DNA of 64,000 bases from Tubulanus polymorphus (GCF_964204645.1 NC_134027.1:26710485-26774484), one strand, 5' to 3'. Counted from the first letter of the stretch, positions 14,001 through 29,000 are shown. The notes: generated by a model from the sequence alone, not told the origin. Numbers and translations: made by a program.

Positions 14001-17000
14001 TCGAAATCCGGATTCGTGATGTATTCTTTTCGAATTTTCGCCATAATCGGAACGGCAATGTTGTCCTTATCGTATTCTTTCAGTTGTTGTAAGAATGCCA
14101 TATCGCCGAGGATACGCTTCGACGGACCCCAGTAATCCATGATCTTCCCGCCTGTGCCCGCCGGGTCATTGATCTTATCAGGTTTAACGTCTTTCATAAC
14201 GCAAACGGCGGCCATTACGAGTTTCACTCCGGCCGGAGGACTCTTCATCGATTTAACGACGGTAATATCGGCGGGTTTTAACGTATTCAACGCCGATAAC
14301 GCGGCTTCTAAAGCGGGAATCGCTTCCGCTAACTCCGCTTCGCATTCGTCTTTCAAAGCTTTAGCGGCAGACGCTTGTTCGTTCGCGACGGCTTCGTCCG
14401 CTTTCACTTTCTTACTCGTTTCTTCAACTTCTTTCGACTCTTTCTCGATGACGATCATCATTTTGTCGTTTTCTTTCGCCGTTTCGACGAGCTGCGGCTG
14501 AAGTTCCTCGAGTTCTTTCTGCATTTCGGCGACCTGCGACGACGCGAACGCAAGTTTATCTAAACCGACGATGTATCGTCTGCGCGCTTTCATCGTTTCG
14601 TCTTGTTTCTTCGTAATCAACGATTTGAACGAATTGATCAATTCCAGATACGACGTCGGAGTTACGTAGTTATGGCGCCCGAGTTTATCGAGGAATTTCT
14701 CCGATAAAACTCTCGAACTTTGATGGAAATATTTACAAATGAAAACCGCGTTGTTTTTCATATCGTCTTCCATATCGACTTCTTCTAAGAATTTATGGGC
14801 GACTCGTTCGAGGGCGTCTTCGGGCCAAGCTTGGAACCAGTCGATCGTGCAGCAGTTGATCAACGACGGGAATTGTCTCAATCGGTTTCTGAACGCGTCG
14901 CCGATCGGACTGAACGCGATGATCACGTGAAGATTCTCTTTACATCGATTGACGAAGAATGCGAATAAAGCGAGCGGACTGAAGTCGGCGTTTTTATCAC
15001 CGGCTTGAGCTGCTGGTCGTACAGCCTACAATATAAATACACATCACTGCACATACAGGTATTGATACATTCAAATCGCATGAACAGTAAACTTGACTTA
15101 AGTTGGGCCAGTTGTTCAAAAGTTGGTTAGAGTTAACCGATGGATAGTCGACATAGCGGCGATTAAACGTTCATTGTTACTATGGTATTCATCCGCCAGG
15201 GTTTGCAGTTGCTCAAGAGATGGTTAAAGATAACGGGCTGATGAATATCATAGTAACTATGAACTTTTGATTGTCACTATGTCAACTATCCACTGGTTAA
15301 CTCTAACCAACTTTTCAGCAACTGCAGCACCTGATCAACTCAAAGAAAACAATTCTATTCAGAATTAACTGTCTAAATCAGGGAAAACTGTTTAACTCAT
15401 AGATAACCATTTAGCTCAGAGATGAAAAACTACACCATCCAACTTAGATATCTCAAGTCGGACAAATTTCTACAGTCTTAAAAGATCTTACTTGAGCAGA
15501 GTCTACTGTATTTCCATTACAAACTACTGTCATCACTTACCTCCATAATCTCTGCCTTTTCATCAGTTGCGAAAAGATTCGGAACTTCTCCCGTGTTCAG
15601 AAGATTATCGATATCTTCCAGGAATGATTCATCTTTTATTTGAGTATCAGTGATCAGGAATACCGTTGATTTACCCTGAGCTCCGGTCGATTTAAGCAAT
15701 GCCTACAAAACGCCAAAAAAGAAAAGACAATGAAATGCTGATGTGCGAAAAAAAAATGCTTACAATTTTCCATGTTGAAATGAATCGAGAAACAAACCTT
15801 TAAATCTTCTCTCCATTCGTTCTTTCCGTAGTTTTTAGAGATTTCTGGTTGGAATAAAGCGTGTCCAGCCATTGAAGTAGCGAGACGCGTGAGAGACTGA
15901 CGACCGCTGCCTCCAACTCCGACCAACAGAGCGTTACCTCCGGGTGAACGCAATACACGACAAATACGAGATAAATGTTCCAGCACATATCTGTAAATGA
16001 ATTACACAAATAATTTAAACCAGGAATTGAATATTATAGATACAAAAACAATAATTAAGGAACCCATCTTCAGCAGGGTTTTGATAGAAGGTATTCTGGT
16101 TTAGGAATGGGAATCGCGAATGACAAACTCTCTACCGGCCACTTCTATCAGGTTTACAGCTTACAGTACTATTCCTGAAGAGGTAGAGCATAATCTGGTC
16201 GAAACAAACTCACTAGAGGAGAATTCTGGATCAATTGAAAACCTGCTTCAGATCATACATGATTTCGATCAGATCAACACTTGTAATATTTGGGTAAAAT
16301 TTAATTTGCCAAGCACAAACAATCTAATCAAAATCCAAGATGGCTGCTTCAATGTTGTAACTAACCTGAATATGACTAAATTCATTCTAGTCTTGTGTGT
16401 ATTATTGTATTCCTCGAGGCATTGTTCGACTACTGTATATAAATCCTTCAGATTGAGAACTTCCTCGTAAACACGCTCTTCAGGTTCTAAATCCGGATTC
16501 ATATAATCACCGAACATTAAACTACGTAAATCTTCCTCTTTCACTTTAGCGCCGCCTTCACCGCCGTTACTCAAATGATCGAACAGATTGTCGAACGTTT
16601 CTTTGAAATATTCTTTACAGCATTCCTTAATAAGCCTGAAATATTGACAGGAAAAAAATATGTGAAGCAACTACAGATAGACTCAATCGACATTGTTCCC
16701 ACAGTTTTACATAAATTCAATATTTCCAAGTCTTTCCGATTTCACAAGTATTTCATGAGTGATTCTTCAATTTTCCTAATTGGAAATGAAGAGATTCTAT
16801 CACACTACAGGGACATCATCATTTTAATAGTGCTGACTAGTTGGATTAGGTGATTTTCAGGAAAAATTACTGAAGGAAGTTGTCCTTAGGGAACCAATTG
16901 ACATCCTGGAACTATGCTACGTGAAGTGGAAAATGAATTTCCCAGATATTTCCAGGATTAGAAGAAAGTCGATCAAACTTGCAGACACTTCAAAACCAGG

Positions 17001-20000
17001 AAATATCATTTTGAAGTTTTCCCCGATATTGTGGGAAACTTCATGTTTTTAATACTTACTCATAAAGCCATGTTTGATCAGCGTCATCAATCAGTCGATC
17101 GTAGAACACTCTCATCACCTCGTGTACCCATAATCTCGTCAACACTTTCTTACTTTCGACTTGAGTTTTTCTGATCAGACAACACCCGAGAATGACGCGC
17201 GAGAAATCTCTCAAATTAAACACGTAATGAGATTTCGCCGGAGTTGGTAATAAATTAGCCATCGATTCTTTATAAACGTGAAGAGTCGCCTGAACGATGT
17301 TGTTACCAGCCGTGAAGAAATCAGGTGCAAACTCCTCATTCTGAAAAAATAAATCATTTTTTTATTTGTGAAATTGATGAAATATTAATACGATAATCAT
17401 TGATGAAATGCTGTGCGTTGTAACGATGATATAAAATCCAACACTAAGGATGAAATTTGAGTATGAAATGTTTCCTTAAGCTAGTAGTTGAATACGTATA
17501 TTCTTAGAGTCATCTTCAGGAATACAATGTTGTGACAAAATTATGAGGTATACCCCAGAACGAAGATATATATCTTATTTCTTTATTAGTTTCTTAATTA
17601 TAGACTAAATATATATCTCAATATTTCGTCACAACATAAGTATTCTTAAAGATTACTATTAGGATAAAGTTGAAACGTTGAATGAACTATTAGCTAAAGA
17701 AACATTTCCGGACTCAATTTTTCATTCTTATTGTGGGAGCAAATATCGAGATGAATCCAGGATTGATGAATAAAACTTACTCTGAGGTAGGTACTCAGCA
17801 ATATCGAGAATATCCGAGTCATTGTCTCATCATTAAACGGAGTAATACCGATGATATTGAAATGTCTCAAGAATCGAGGAGTCACGTGATTACGACCTCC
17901 GCCGGGCGGTCCCATCGCCGTTAGTAACTGTATATCTTGTAACGTGATCTTCACGGTATCTTTCAAATCGTACCAGTTTCCGTGATCGAAGTATTGTCTC
18001 AGTAATTCGATAGGTGGCTGAGCGCCGTAGATCTCTTTCATTGGCATGTTCAAATCATCGACGAATATAATCGCTTTCTTGCCCATCTGAGGTCCGAATA
18101 CACCTTTTCGTCTTTTATCTAATTTCGACATGATTATGAACTACAAGTAGAAGAAAGGATTATCAAACTTAAGGAGTATTGAGCAGTCGGCCTCCTACAC
18201 TGAATAACCCAGAGCTCAACCCTTACTGGTTGTAACTTTGAGGAGTTAAATCTCAAGACTTTGTCAATCTCTTCGACTGAGTCAGGATACAAGTCATCTT
18301 GTCAAAGGCTTTTGTCATAACTGTTCTGGTAACAGAGCCTTTAATCATTTGCTGCTCCAACACTAGATAGATTATTATCAAATTATCACTATCAATATCA
18401 CTGACATACCTGTGTCTGATTGGCTGTGGTTTGAGCGGAGAAATTCACAAACGCTGGTAGATATTTATCTTTCGATAAACCATTCATCAGTTTCTCCTGG
18501 ACGTAGACACTTTTACCGGTACCGGTCGGACCAACAAACATCAGAGGTCTAAAATTCATAAAACATTCACATTATTTACGGTATACATGATCATTCTAAC
18601 CAACTGAGTGGCTGACTGAGTGACTGATTGACTGACTGACTGACTGACTGACTGACTGATTGACTGATTGACTGTTTGACTGATTGACTGTTTGACTGAC
18701 TGACTGACTGACTGACTGATTGACTGACTGACTGACTGACTGATTGACTGTTTGACTGACTGACTGACTGACTGACTGACTGACTGACTGACTGACTGAC
18801 TGACTGACTGACTGACTGACTGACTGACTGACTGACTGACTGACTGACTGACTGATTGACTGACTGATTGACTGTTTGACTGTTTGACTGATTGACTGAC
18901 TTACCTTCCATGTTCAATACACACTTCCATAAGATATGTGTATCTAACTGTATCCATAGTCGGAACGAGTATATCTCGTATCTTTTTCCCGGGGAAACGA
19001 TCGGCACCTCTCGTAAAATCAGTCCACGCTTTCCAATTACCTCGAGCTTTTTGCTGCAAAACAAAACAAGTCCCTTTACAGAAATAACGTCTTCAAACAT
19101 TTGCGACTTTTATTCAACGCGATATCTATAGACATACCTCGAACATGTAGTCGTAAATGAGTCCTTCGTTCGGGAATGCTACGTCGATTTTACCGACCGC
19201 TTTCGGAATCGGATTCGAGTCAGATTTACCGGAGAGCAACTCTCTGAAGAATACGTCAAATTTATCCCGACCGTCGGGATCGGCAAGAGCTCCGATAGAC
19301 CACGGTACCGAGAACATGAACGCACACTGTAAATATATTCAAATACAAATAATCAGAACCTGGTTCGACATTTATGAGTTAATTCTCAGTGTTCACCACA
19401 ACAGGTTTTAGAGTGGCTGCCACCCCTTTCATTTTTACATCTACCCTCTAAAACTCAGCCACACCTTATAAAGTATCTGCTCCCTCTATCAGAGTGGATC
19501 CCAATATTATATCAATGCTGATAATTCCTTTGAAAAATATCGAGTTAATGTGAAAAATAGAAGATTCCAACAGAATTAAGCTTTATTTTTACCGAGTACT
19601 ATAGAACTGGTTCCGAGATTGTTGGGTGAATTAAACTTCAACACTCAAACTGATCGAACTTGTGAAACTTACAATGAGCCAAGTTCGTAGATGTTTATTG
19701 TCGAGAGCATCTTCTTTACTGCAGGCGTCAGACATCAACATCTCGACGAGGTTCATTAGAGAACAAACCAAATTAGTCTCGCTGTACGGAACATATTCCT
19801 GAAATCAGATCATCAAACGGTCAATAAATACTGATGTCAAAGGTATCATTCTATTTCAGATACGGTTTTTAGAAAATCACCTTGCAATTCTTTCTGATAA
19901 ACTGTAATGACGGATCTACAATCCATTCGAACAGAGCTGGAATCAATTCTTCATTGTCTTTCAACATCACGTCTGATATTCTGGCCATCCATGATTTCAG

Positions 20001-23000
20001 TATCGGTCTCCAGCCGAGACTCGTAGGTTCCAAATAGATCATACCACATCGACTGACTGTAGCTGGCTGAAATACACAGCAAGAGATATTGACTTTCTCT
20101 TACAGATTTATACATTCAATTCATCCTTGATCTAATCAAATAAGGTAGAATGATACAAAGAACATTCAAAGAAGTATAAATAACCTTAGGTTAGGAATCT
20201 TGAGGAACCTATCTTTTAAGGAAATGCAATAATGAAAAAAATTCAATTCATAATGAAAAAAAATTCAAGAAAAAACATAAATATAGAATTTTTGATTTAC
20301 GAAAACTGTCTATAAATTCTATGTTTAACACAGGTACTCAATAATATGATCAATGTTATAGCCATTCATATCATATCTTTTTGTAAAGGAAATTTCAAAT
20401 ACGTTTTCATCACTAGAAATAAGTGAGGAAATATCTACTGAATTCATGTCTAAACTTACCGAAGCTTGAGCCAAATCCATCGTTTCAAAAATCAAACTCA
20501 TTACGTTCGACATTTGAATAATTTCACCGCTCATTAAACACAGTTTCTTGTTGTCGTCCAATACAGTATTCATACTCTCAATCCATAGTGTATCAATAGG
20601 TCCATCAAATATCACCCATTTTCTGTCGAGACTATCATTGGATGCGAATTCACGGAATGTATTTGCGACTACACCATCAGTCCACTATCAATAAATAAAC
20701 ACGTATACAGTGAGTATTGGTAGATTCAAATAACATTTGAAAATCTAGACCAGTTCTAATAATTTCTTGAGAACTATAGAACTGAACCCAGTTCCACAGT
20801 TGTGAGTTCACACTTGACTCAGAGTTAACTAATTGAAAATGAACTAACTCTGAGTTAAAACTACACATGTAGTTCATTTTCAATAAGTTAACTCAAAGGT
20901 CAACTGAACTGTAGAAATGGGTCCTGGATCATGAGTTATGGTATAAGAAAGATTATTTTACCTCATGTGAGACTGGATCAAACTGACCAAACAGTTGACC
21001 CATCGTAATAGCCTTCGGATTGACTGTACGATACATGACCTTCTCGAATGTCTCCCCGTGACCTTGTTCGTTTAATAACGTCATCGCTTCAGCTAATGTA
21101 TGAATGACTGTCGTTTTACTGCCAAACGGTTCCCCGACCATCATAAAACTGAAATCAATGAATCAGTAGTGTTAACAATCATAAATTGACAAATGTTTTC
21201 AAACTTTCTAGACTGAGACAGGATGGTAGCTTTTCTCTGACCATTCCCTAACTTAATCTGCTAAGAATCCAATCATTTTCAACACAGTCAAGTATGTAAG
21301 ACATAGATGGAAACTGTTTGATTTTATGCACAATCTAGCAATCTCAGGTAAGTGGCTGCACCCTGTTATTGTTTGTCTAACTTTTTAGACTAAGAAAGGG
21401 CGGTACATGTAGTAACATGTTAATACATTTTGATAAACTTTTCAGTCAATTTATAATAGTGGGAGTTTTACGTTTCATCATTACTACAACATCACTGATA
21501 AAGTCATGTTTACTTTCTCATATCGGTATTTAAGAAATATTGGTTTATTTATCGAATGTGTAAAAAAACCTACCCGTGTCTGACGATCATCATTTCATAA
21601 GTCTGAATAACTTTCTCGATGAAGAATTGTACAGGTTGTACTTTATTCCTCTCGCAGACTTCGTGAACGGCCTTCAGGAATATCTCGTAGTCGGCTTCGG
21701 GCAGTTTGATTCCCGGGAATAAATCGGAAATGATACCTTGGAACAGCGGGATGTCGTGCGACAGAAACTTGGGTAAATTTACATCCAAGATCGAACGCAA
21801 TAGCTGAAATAATCAATATATAATATCATTACAAACATGTCTTGTATGAATTTTGATGAAAAACGGTTGAAATTAGCATCACCAAACCAGACTAACGACT
21901 GATATTTCTGATTTTAGTAGTTTTACCAGAGTAATTGGCATCACCAAACCAGACTACCGACTGATATTTCTGATTTTTTGTAGTTTTACCAGAGTAATTT
22001 GAGATCAAAAAGTTTCAAGTAGTTTCATTGAAAATGAACTAGAAATTATTCTGATTTTAATATTTTTTGGAGAAATTGAGCTCTTGAAAAGAGTAGAAAG
22101 AAACTACTCTGAAATAGTAGTCATAGTCAGGTCTGGTCAACACTTGGCACATACCAGGATATTCTCATCATCGTCGGGGAATTTTAGTTTCAGATTTCCG
22201 GCGGCAGAAAGAACGGCTTTCACCGCTCTCATACCGTAATCGTAGTGAAACTGCGACGACAACTGTTCCGAACACAATCTGTACGTCGTGACGATTTTAA
22301 CCGCTAAATTCCTCGCGTCCATGAATCCGAACGAGTAGAGCGAGATCTCGCCGATCATCGCGTAGTCGGGGACCATCATCGCGACCGTACGGAACAGAAC
22401 TTTAAGATTATCGGGTAACTCGGAGCGACCGGCGTAACCGGGGTTCATCGTGATACAAACGTAACAGTTGGCGTTTAATCGTAATTCGGTGCCTTCGAAT
22501 TCGAACGTTTCGGCTTTGGTTTGAACGGCTCGGATTATGCAGAGAATCTGCTGAGCTACGACTGATAACACTTCCAGTTCAATACGATTGAATTCATCGA
22601 AACAAGCCCACGCACCTGCAGCAGCTAGACCTTTGAAAAACTAACAAATAAAACAACAAGATAAATATTATATTTGACAAACAAGGAAACATGTTCATTA
22701 ATTGGAAATTTTGGAATCAAATGACTTGACAGGGCGACCACTTTCCGCCAATTTACATGTTTCAACGCCAAATTCCCGGAGTGGATCTGAGGAATTTCTT
22801 GGTTTAAAATTTTACCATTCATTCATCTTTAATGAATCACATATTGATAAAGAAACGTGTGGTCAATAACATATCAGAGTTTTCTAGGGTTTTTGAAAAA
22901 TTTGTCAATGCCCCAAGTTTTCCCTGATTTTTTCTAGATTTTTCTAATTCCCTGGATTACAAGGTTTTCCAGGTCAGTGGCCACCCTGCTTGATTTACCA

Positions 23001-26000
23001 CGAGGTGGTGTGACCCCAGCAGTTCAAACCTCTCCACTGTGAACACCTCTGCACAGCAAGCATTTTGCCCAGAACAAAAGGCGTTCACTGCAAAGAGCTT
23101 TTGCCGTATTCAACCAACTAGGAAAGTTTGCTTGAAACCACAATTTGAAACTTACCTTGCCCATAGCGATATAATCCAGACCATCGGAACAATTAAACAC
23201 AACGCACTGAACGGCTAACGCTTTCGCTAAATCTTTAGTCGTTTCAGTTTTACCGGTTCCAGCCGGACCCTCGGGGGCGCCGTTCAAATTCAAATGGAAC
23301 GCACCAATCAGAGTACGGTAACACCTATCGGTCAACGGTGTTATCACAAGACTGAAAATAAATAATCATAATTAAATCAAGATGAGGTCTTATGATTAGG
23401 ACTCGGCTTTGCTAGTATCTTGCGGGTACTAGATCTTTTGTTAGGATAATAAAATTGAAATGAAACTATCTTGACAAGATACAAGAAATTTCTGAAGATG
23501 TTTTGATTTCACCAATTTTTCACCACGATTTAGGAAATGTTTGATTAACCCTTTCAGTGCGTCTACACCGCAGTGCAGTGTATGAATCGGTGATGGATGT
23601 TGCTAGTACACCGCACTGCGGTGTATTGTTGTAATCAGTAATTACTAATTATCTCTCTTGAAAGATGGCAGCACCTGTCAAACATAGTGAAATACTAGTA
23701 ACTAACGATACACCGCGCCGAGGTGTAGACGCACTATAGTGGTATTCCCGTTATTCAACACACTAGGGTGGAATTTTTCAAAATTTTCAAATTATCTCCA
23801 GCACTATAGGGTATTGATTAGTCAGCACTGAAAGGGTTAAACAGGAACGTATAATAAACTAGACGTCTGTGATTCAATTCATTTCCATGTTTTCTTGTTA
23901 AGAAACTTCAATGAATGATAAACTGAGATAGCACCAAACTTAGACACGGTGGAATACTGATCTCGTATCCTGGGAAGAGACTACTCTCGAGCCTCGATAA
24001 TGATATGATATTACGTGTGACATGTTTGTAATACTTACCGCGTTGTATTACCGAGATATTCATACGCGTATTTCACGCGAGCGTTAGTTAAACGTACGCG
24101 ACACTGATCATCCTCTTCCCAGTAATATCTCATCTGAGCGAGCCATTGAAAATCATTCTCATCGGAAACACCTTTAAAAATACAATAATATTCAAACACG
24201 ATGAATAACACACGTAGTGATAGAATAGTGAACAAACATGCTTCAACATTCCATGCTCTAAAATAAATAGTGAAGATCATTAATCATATGTGAAATATAT
24301 AACAAAGTTAGATTTAAAACGTTGAAAATACACAATCTAATAGAAAACTCGTGACCAGAGCTTTCAATCCATGGTACTTTATCAATGTACTACTATAATC
24401 ATGTACTTTCTATAAAAATTGTTTTTCAACTTTTAAAATCTAAGTTCATTTAGATTATAAACACAGATGAACATATTTCAGTGAAATATCCAGTAAGAAC
24501 TTACAGAAATCCGCTGTTTTTTTTATAGATATATAGAATATTAACTGTAGTATTAATCAATGGTATTTGATGGTATTTGATGAAGCTGATTTGTGTATAT
24601 AATGAACAAACCTTTCTGTGCCATATCAAGTACAACATCTCTAGCGTGTACATCTATAACGACTAACGCTCCTAATGTTATACGTTGTTGTTTGGTCAGT
24701 TTGCCTCGCACCAGTTTGACGATATCGCTTAGTTGAGCTTGTAGTTTCTCGTAATATTCGAACAGACCTTGTGAGCCATATTTCAAAGCCTCGTGAACTT
24801 CTAAAGTCCAGTATATTTGCGATACGCACAATACAACTTGACCGGGCCAATCTTTAACCCATTCTTCGCGAGCTTCTTTCGCGTAAGCCTTTATTAAAGT
24901 GAAGAAATAACATTTCATAAAATCTCATTTCATAAGAATGTATGTAAAACCAGTGCCACAATATTAAAGATAAGCAGCAAATATTCATTCTTTAAATCGG
25001 ACATTTCAGGTAGAATTCTTCTACTCATCTTGATGATGATTGTGGCTCTGTTTACATAGTAGTAGCTTCATCGGGTAAATGAGTAAAGTCAATGGAGAAA
25101 CAATAGTATTGTGACACTCATTTACCTGATGAAGGTTTTATCCACTAGTAACAAAATCTTGTGAATTCTTATAAAATCAAGTTAACCTACATTGTACTAC
25201 TTGTATTTACGTGTAACACTAAAGTCTATTCAATATTTACCTCTCTAGAAACTGCAATCACGTCTCTTACAGACATCAACATCACATCCTGCACCTGTAA
25301 CAACCATTTCTCTACAGCGCCTCGAGCTTCTGATGTACTGATTACTGAACTCAGTTTCACTTTCTCTCCCTCACTACTGAACATCGCATGAATATCCAAC
25401 TTGCTGTCGAATTCAAGTTTAGCGATTCCTTCGAAACATTTCTTCAAGTGAGGCTGCACGCGCATCGGATCTTTAGTTTCCGACAATATCTCCAACATTT
25501 CATCATTTGACAAGAAGAAAAATCTGTCGCAAATGAAAGAAAATTATAATCATTTAGATGGAATTCTATGGGAAATACCACGAGGATAGATTAACATTTT
25601 GAAACTACACAGTTATGGGACCAGTTGCTCATAAGTTTATTAAAAATAACCAGCAGATGAATACCGTAGTAACAATGAACCTTTAATTGTCACTATGTCG
25701 ACTATCCACTGGTTAACTCTAAACAACTTTTGAGCAACTGCAGTCCCTGACACGGTAGTTACTGTTTAGTTTATGGGAAGATATGTACAGTAAACCACAC
25801 CTAACTCAGACAAACTGGGACTGGCAAACTTAACCCAAGGTACTGAATGCAGAAATAAGATTGATTCTCTTACAGTATTCGAAGGACAGCTCATGACATT
25901 TCTGTTCGAATCATGTAACGATTCAAAAATGACAGTGAAATTACGCGCAATCCCCGGGATGGGACCCGGGTCTCATACGTAGAAAACAAGCATGCTAACC

Positions 26001-29000
26001 AGTAGACAGATTTAACTAGTCCACTTGACCAGAGGTGTTAGAATGATTTAGGTTTTGGTAGAGTTTGTCACGAGTCTGAGTTAGGCATAGTTTACTGAAA
26101 TGTAACAGATTCTAGAACTTACCGCGGGAAGAAAATACGTTTCTTTTCGAGATATGCGTTCAATCCTTTATTGATACGATCTAATAAACCGTTACTATCG
26201 AGTAATTTCTCCAACAATCCGGCGAGATTCGTAGCGACGAGAACTTTCGGATCTTTAACGACGTGTTTCATGATATCTTTCCAGTTACGATCGACCGTCA
26301 TAAACAAACGACCTTCTTCGGGCATCTGTTGCATGATGTCTTCACTGGAGAATATCGGTTCCAAGTATAACCATTGAGCCTGTACCTTCAACCATTCATC
26401 GATCGTTTCTTGAATACGCATCAATCTCTCTTCCCATTCCTGAAATATTCATCACATTAATTCATCATGTATTCATCATATCAATGTTAGGTACAATACA
26501 CAGATTCAGAATTATGAATAGATGCGTTTTTAAAGACTAAGTGGATTATAAGTTACCCTAAGAGAAAAACCCACAATCAAAATAAAACCTATGCAAGTTA
26601 TCTAATCTGTTTTTGGAAGAGCGACAATTATATATATCATTATTGTCCATCTTCCAAAATCAAATGACCAAAAAATATTGAAGATTGATAATGAATGATG
26701 TTAGTTAAACTGATCTTTCTGGTAGAATTCTTCTACCAATCTTCAGAGATCGGATTACTTGAAATCAATTGGAAATAAAACATTCATTTCAAATAAACCT
26801 CTGAAGTTGGGCAGACGCATTTTACTTCAATATATTGTGACTGTTTTATGAATACACTAGACCCTGCTACTAGTCTGAACAGATTTCAATAGACATTAGA
26901 AAGCAGTGAGACACGTACCTTAATCTCTTTATTGAATGGTTTAATGAAAGGTGAACCTCTCATTGTTTGCGTTCTAACGATCTGATCGTCGAGTGTAGTT
27001 TGAATCTCGTCGACCGATGCTAGAATAGCGACTCCAGTATCTCTGTACTGCGACGTATTAAACGCTATCAGTTCCCAATCTTCCATCATTTTATGCATCG
27101 CTTTCTCGAGCGAGTGTTCCTTAGTCGCGGCGCCGCTGATCGACTCAAACTGATCCATGAACGGTTCCAGGCTGAGTTTGAGAACTTTACGAAGCGTCGT
27201 GCCGTGATCGGGCGTCAAATCGAACCCGGCTATTTCAGACATTTGACTCCAATGACGAGTACGGATTCCAGGGTTACACAGAGTAGATATGTAGGGAATA
27301 TATTCCTGAAATACCAACATCAGAGTTAGAACAATAATATTAGGAAAAGGAAAGCAAAGTTTACCTTCTTTTTTATAACATGCTAGTGAACAGCAGTCCA
27401 ATAGTTGTGATACTTTGTAACAAGTTCAAGTATAGGTATTGCACACTACATGAAAATCTTATGACCTAAACAATGATTCAGGGCAGCCTTAAAAAGAAGA
27501 ATTAGTTTTTTTTAGCCTCACTGCTTGTGTCATCTGTGAAAGATGCTTGCTTGCGGGTGTATGTCAAGAAAGCCTAGGCTCCTGTCATTATTCATGCCAA
27601 CATTATATTCTGACTGCAACCATGTGTAAAGCTCCTGCCAGTTGAGGAGGTTCCTGGACATTGATACAAAAGAGCTTGTGGCTTAATGATTTTTTTTAGT
27701 TTGGAGAATTATCCTAATTTACCTTAAACTCGCTGATGTGATCCTGTACACTGTTACATACAGTCAGAGCTGCCGGAGGATGAAACTCTTCATCTTCATC
27801 ATCATCCTTCTTATCGCTGACACTCGCCGTTTCATCGTCGTCGCGTCTCTTCTTCTTCTTCTTTTCGCGATCTCGTTCTTCTTTTTCCGCCATCAGTTTC
27901 TTCACTTTATTGTTAAATATTTTCTGTATTTTGTAGATTTCGCGCCAGTATTCGTCGACTTCACCTTCGATTAATTCGGCGTTCAGTTCTAAAAACGCTC
28001 CATCGGTCCACCTGAACAATGAATACAACAGAACATATTTACACATTTCATTACAAAAAACAGATAGTTAGTTTCCATAGACAAGTGACTTTCCTGTGTC
28101 GTCTCTAATTCAATTGAAGAAAAAACCCACGATACAAAGTCAATATTTCTACATTTCGACCCAATTCTCAAAAACGAAAATTTTTGAAAATGACTCATAG
28201 CATTTTGAATCGAAATCCTCTATAAGTTTTACTTAGTATTGTAGTTTTTTGTCTTTAATTACAAAATCTGTTAACATTTTTCATTGTTTTTACACTAAAA
28301 CGTACTTTTTCTCCGCTCTCTGCCATTTCAAAACTACTTGAAACAATCTCTGGAACGGTTCAACTGCTGATGTGATTTCGTCGACTTCGATGAATTGACT
28401 GACCGGATATTTGTAGAGAAGTTCTTCCTGTAGATGGAATAGATGGAACAATCTTATTACTCACACTTTTTAAACTGATGATTATTGAAAGCGACCTGCA
28501 TCGACTAAATGAAAATTTACTTATTGTCACTGTAGAGAAAATTTATCCAAAGAACTATAGAACTGGATCTAGAACTGCGAAAGTGGGTGTAAAACTGATT
28601 AGAACTGAAGAACTTGGTCTAGAAGTGAAAAACTGGGTCTAGAACTGTGGAAATTGGTCTAAAACTGCATCACTGGGGCTAAAACTGCAGCACTGGGTCT
28701 AAAACTGTAGCTCTGGATCTAGAACTGCACAACTAGGATCAGACAATGATTCAGTTGCTGACCTTGTTAATCCATGTGATATTCTCTTGGGCGTCTGCTA
28801 GACGTTTCTGTACGGCTCTGACATCCTGTACGTACTGTTGCATCATGTCTAATTCACCGTAATCATTAAACTCGTCTGCTCTCTGCTTCAATTTCTGTAA
28901 TTCTAACATAATCTTCTCTTTCTTCTCGAGTAGAGCTCGTTCACCTTGAAGTTTAGAACTTTCAACGAGCTGCAAAAAACATTGAAACGAATACAGTCAG

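Larger units (their letters stand above)
17060..19053 (-). other. DNAH7: DNAH7 AAA3 module
   Basis: Exons 18905-19053, 18410-18548, 17781-18140 and 17060-17340 encode AAA3. The Walker A is [12 protein letters not shown] (about residues 1957-1964) and the Walker B is [33 protein letters not shown] segment follows. All are typical of active AAA3. The intron at 18549-18904 is almost filled by a GACT microsatellite. Confidence 0.92.
19138..21148 (-). other. DNAH7: DNAH7 AAA2 module with altered Walker A
   Basis: Exons 20962-21148, 20460-20684, 19881-20066, 19673-19798 and 19138-19326 encode AAA2, a regulatory nucleotide site. The P-loop reads GEPFGSKT: the glycine normally placed before the lysine (GxxxxGKT) is serine. 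The rest is family-typical, with INPKAIT-like [40 protein letters not shown] and [13 protein letters not shown]2 binds but is not thought to hydrolyse nucleotide in dyneins, so the change may be tolerated. Confidence 0.9.

Noticed and set aside
14139-14930. Plus-strand frames opposite the dynein stalk exon
   Set aside because: Antisense shadows of a GC-rich exon with strong DNAH7 protein similarity on the other strand.
18591-19100. Minus-strand Ser-Val-Ser-Gln repeat protein
   Set aside because: It is a GACT microsatellite read through a DNAH7 exon in the wrong frame.
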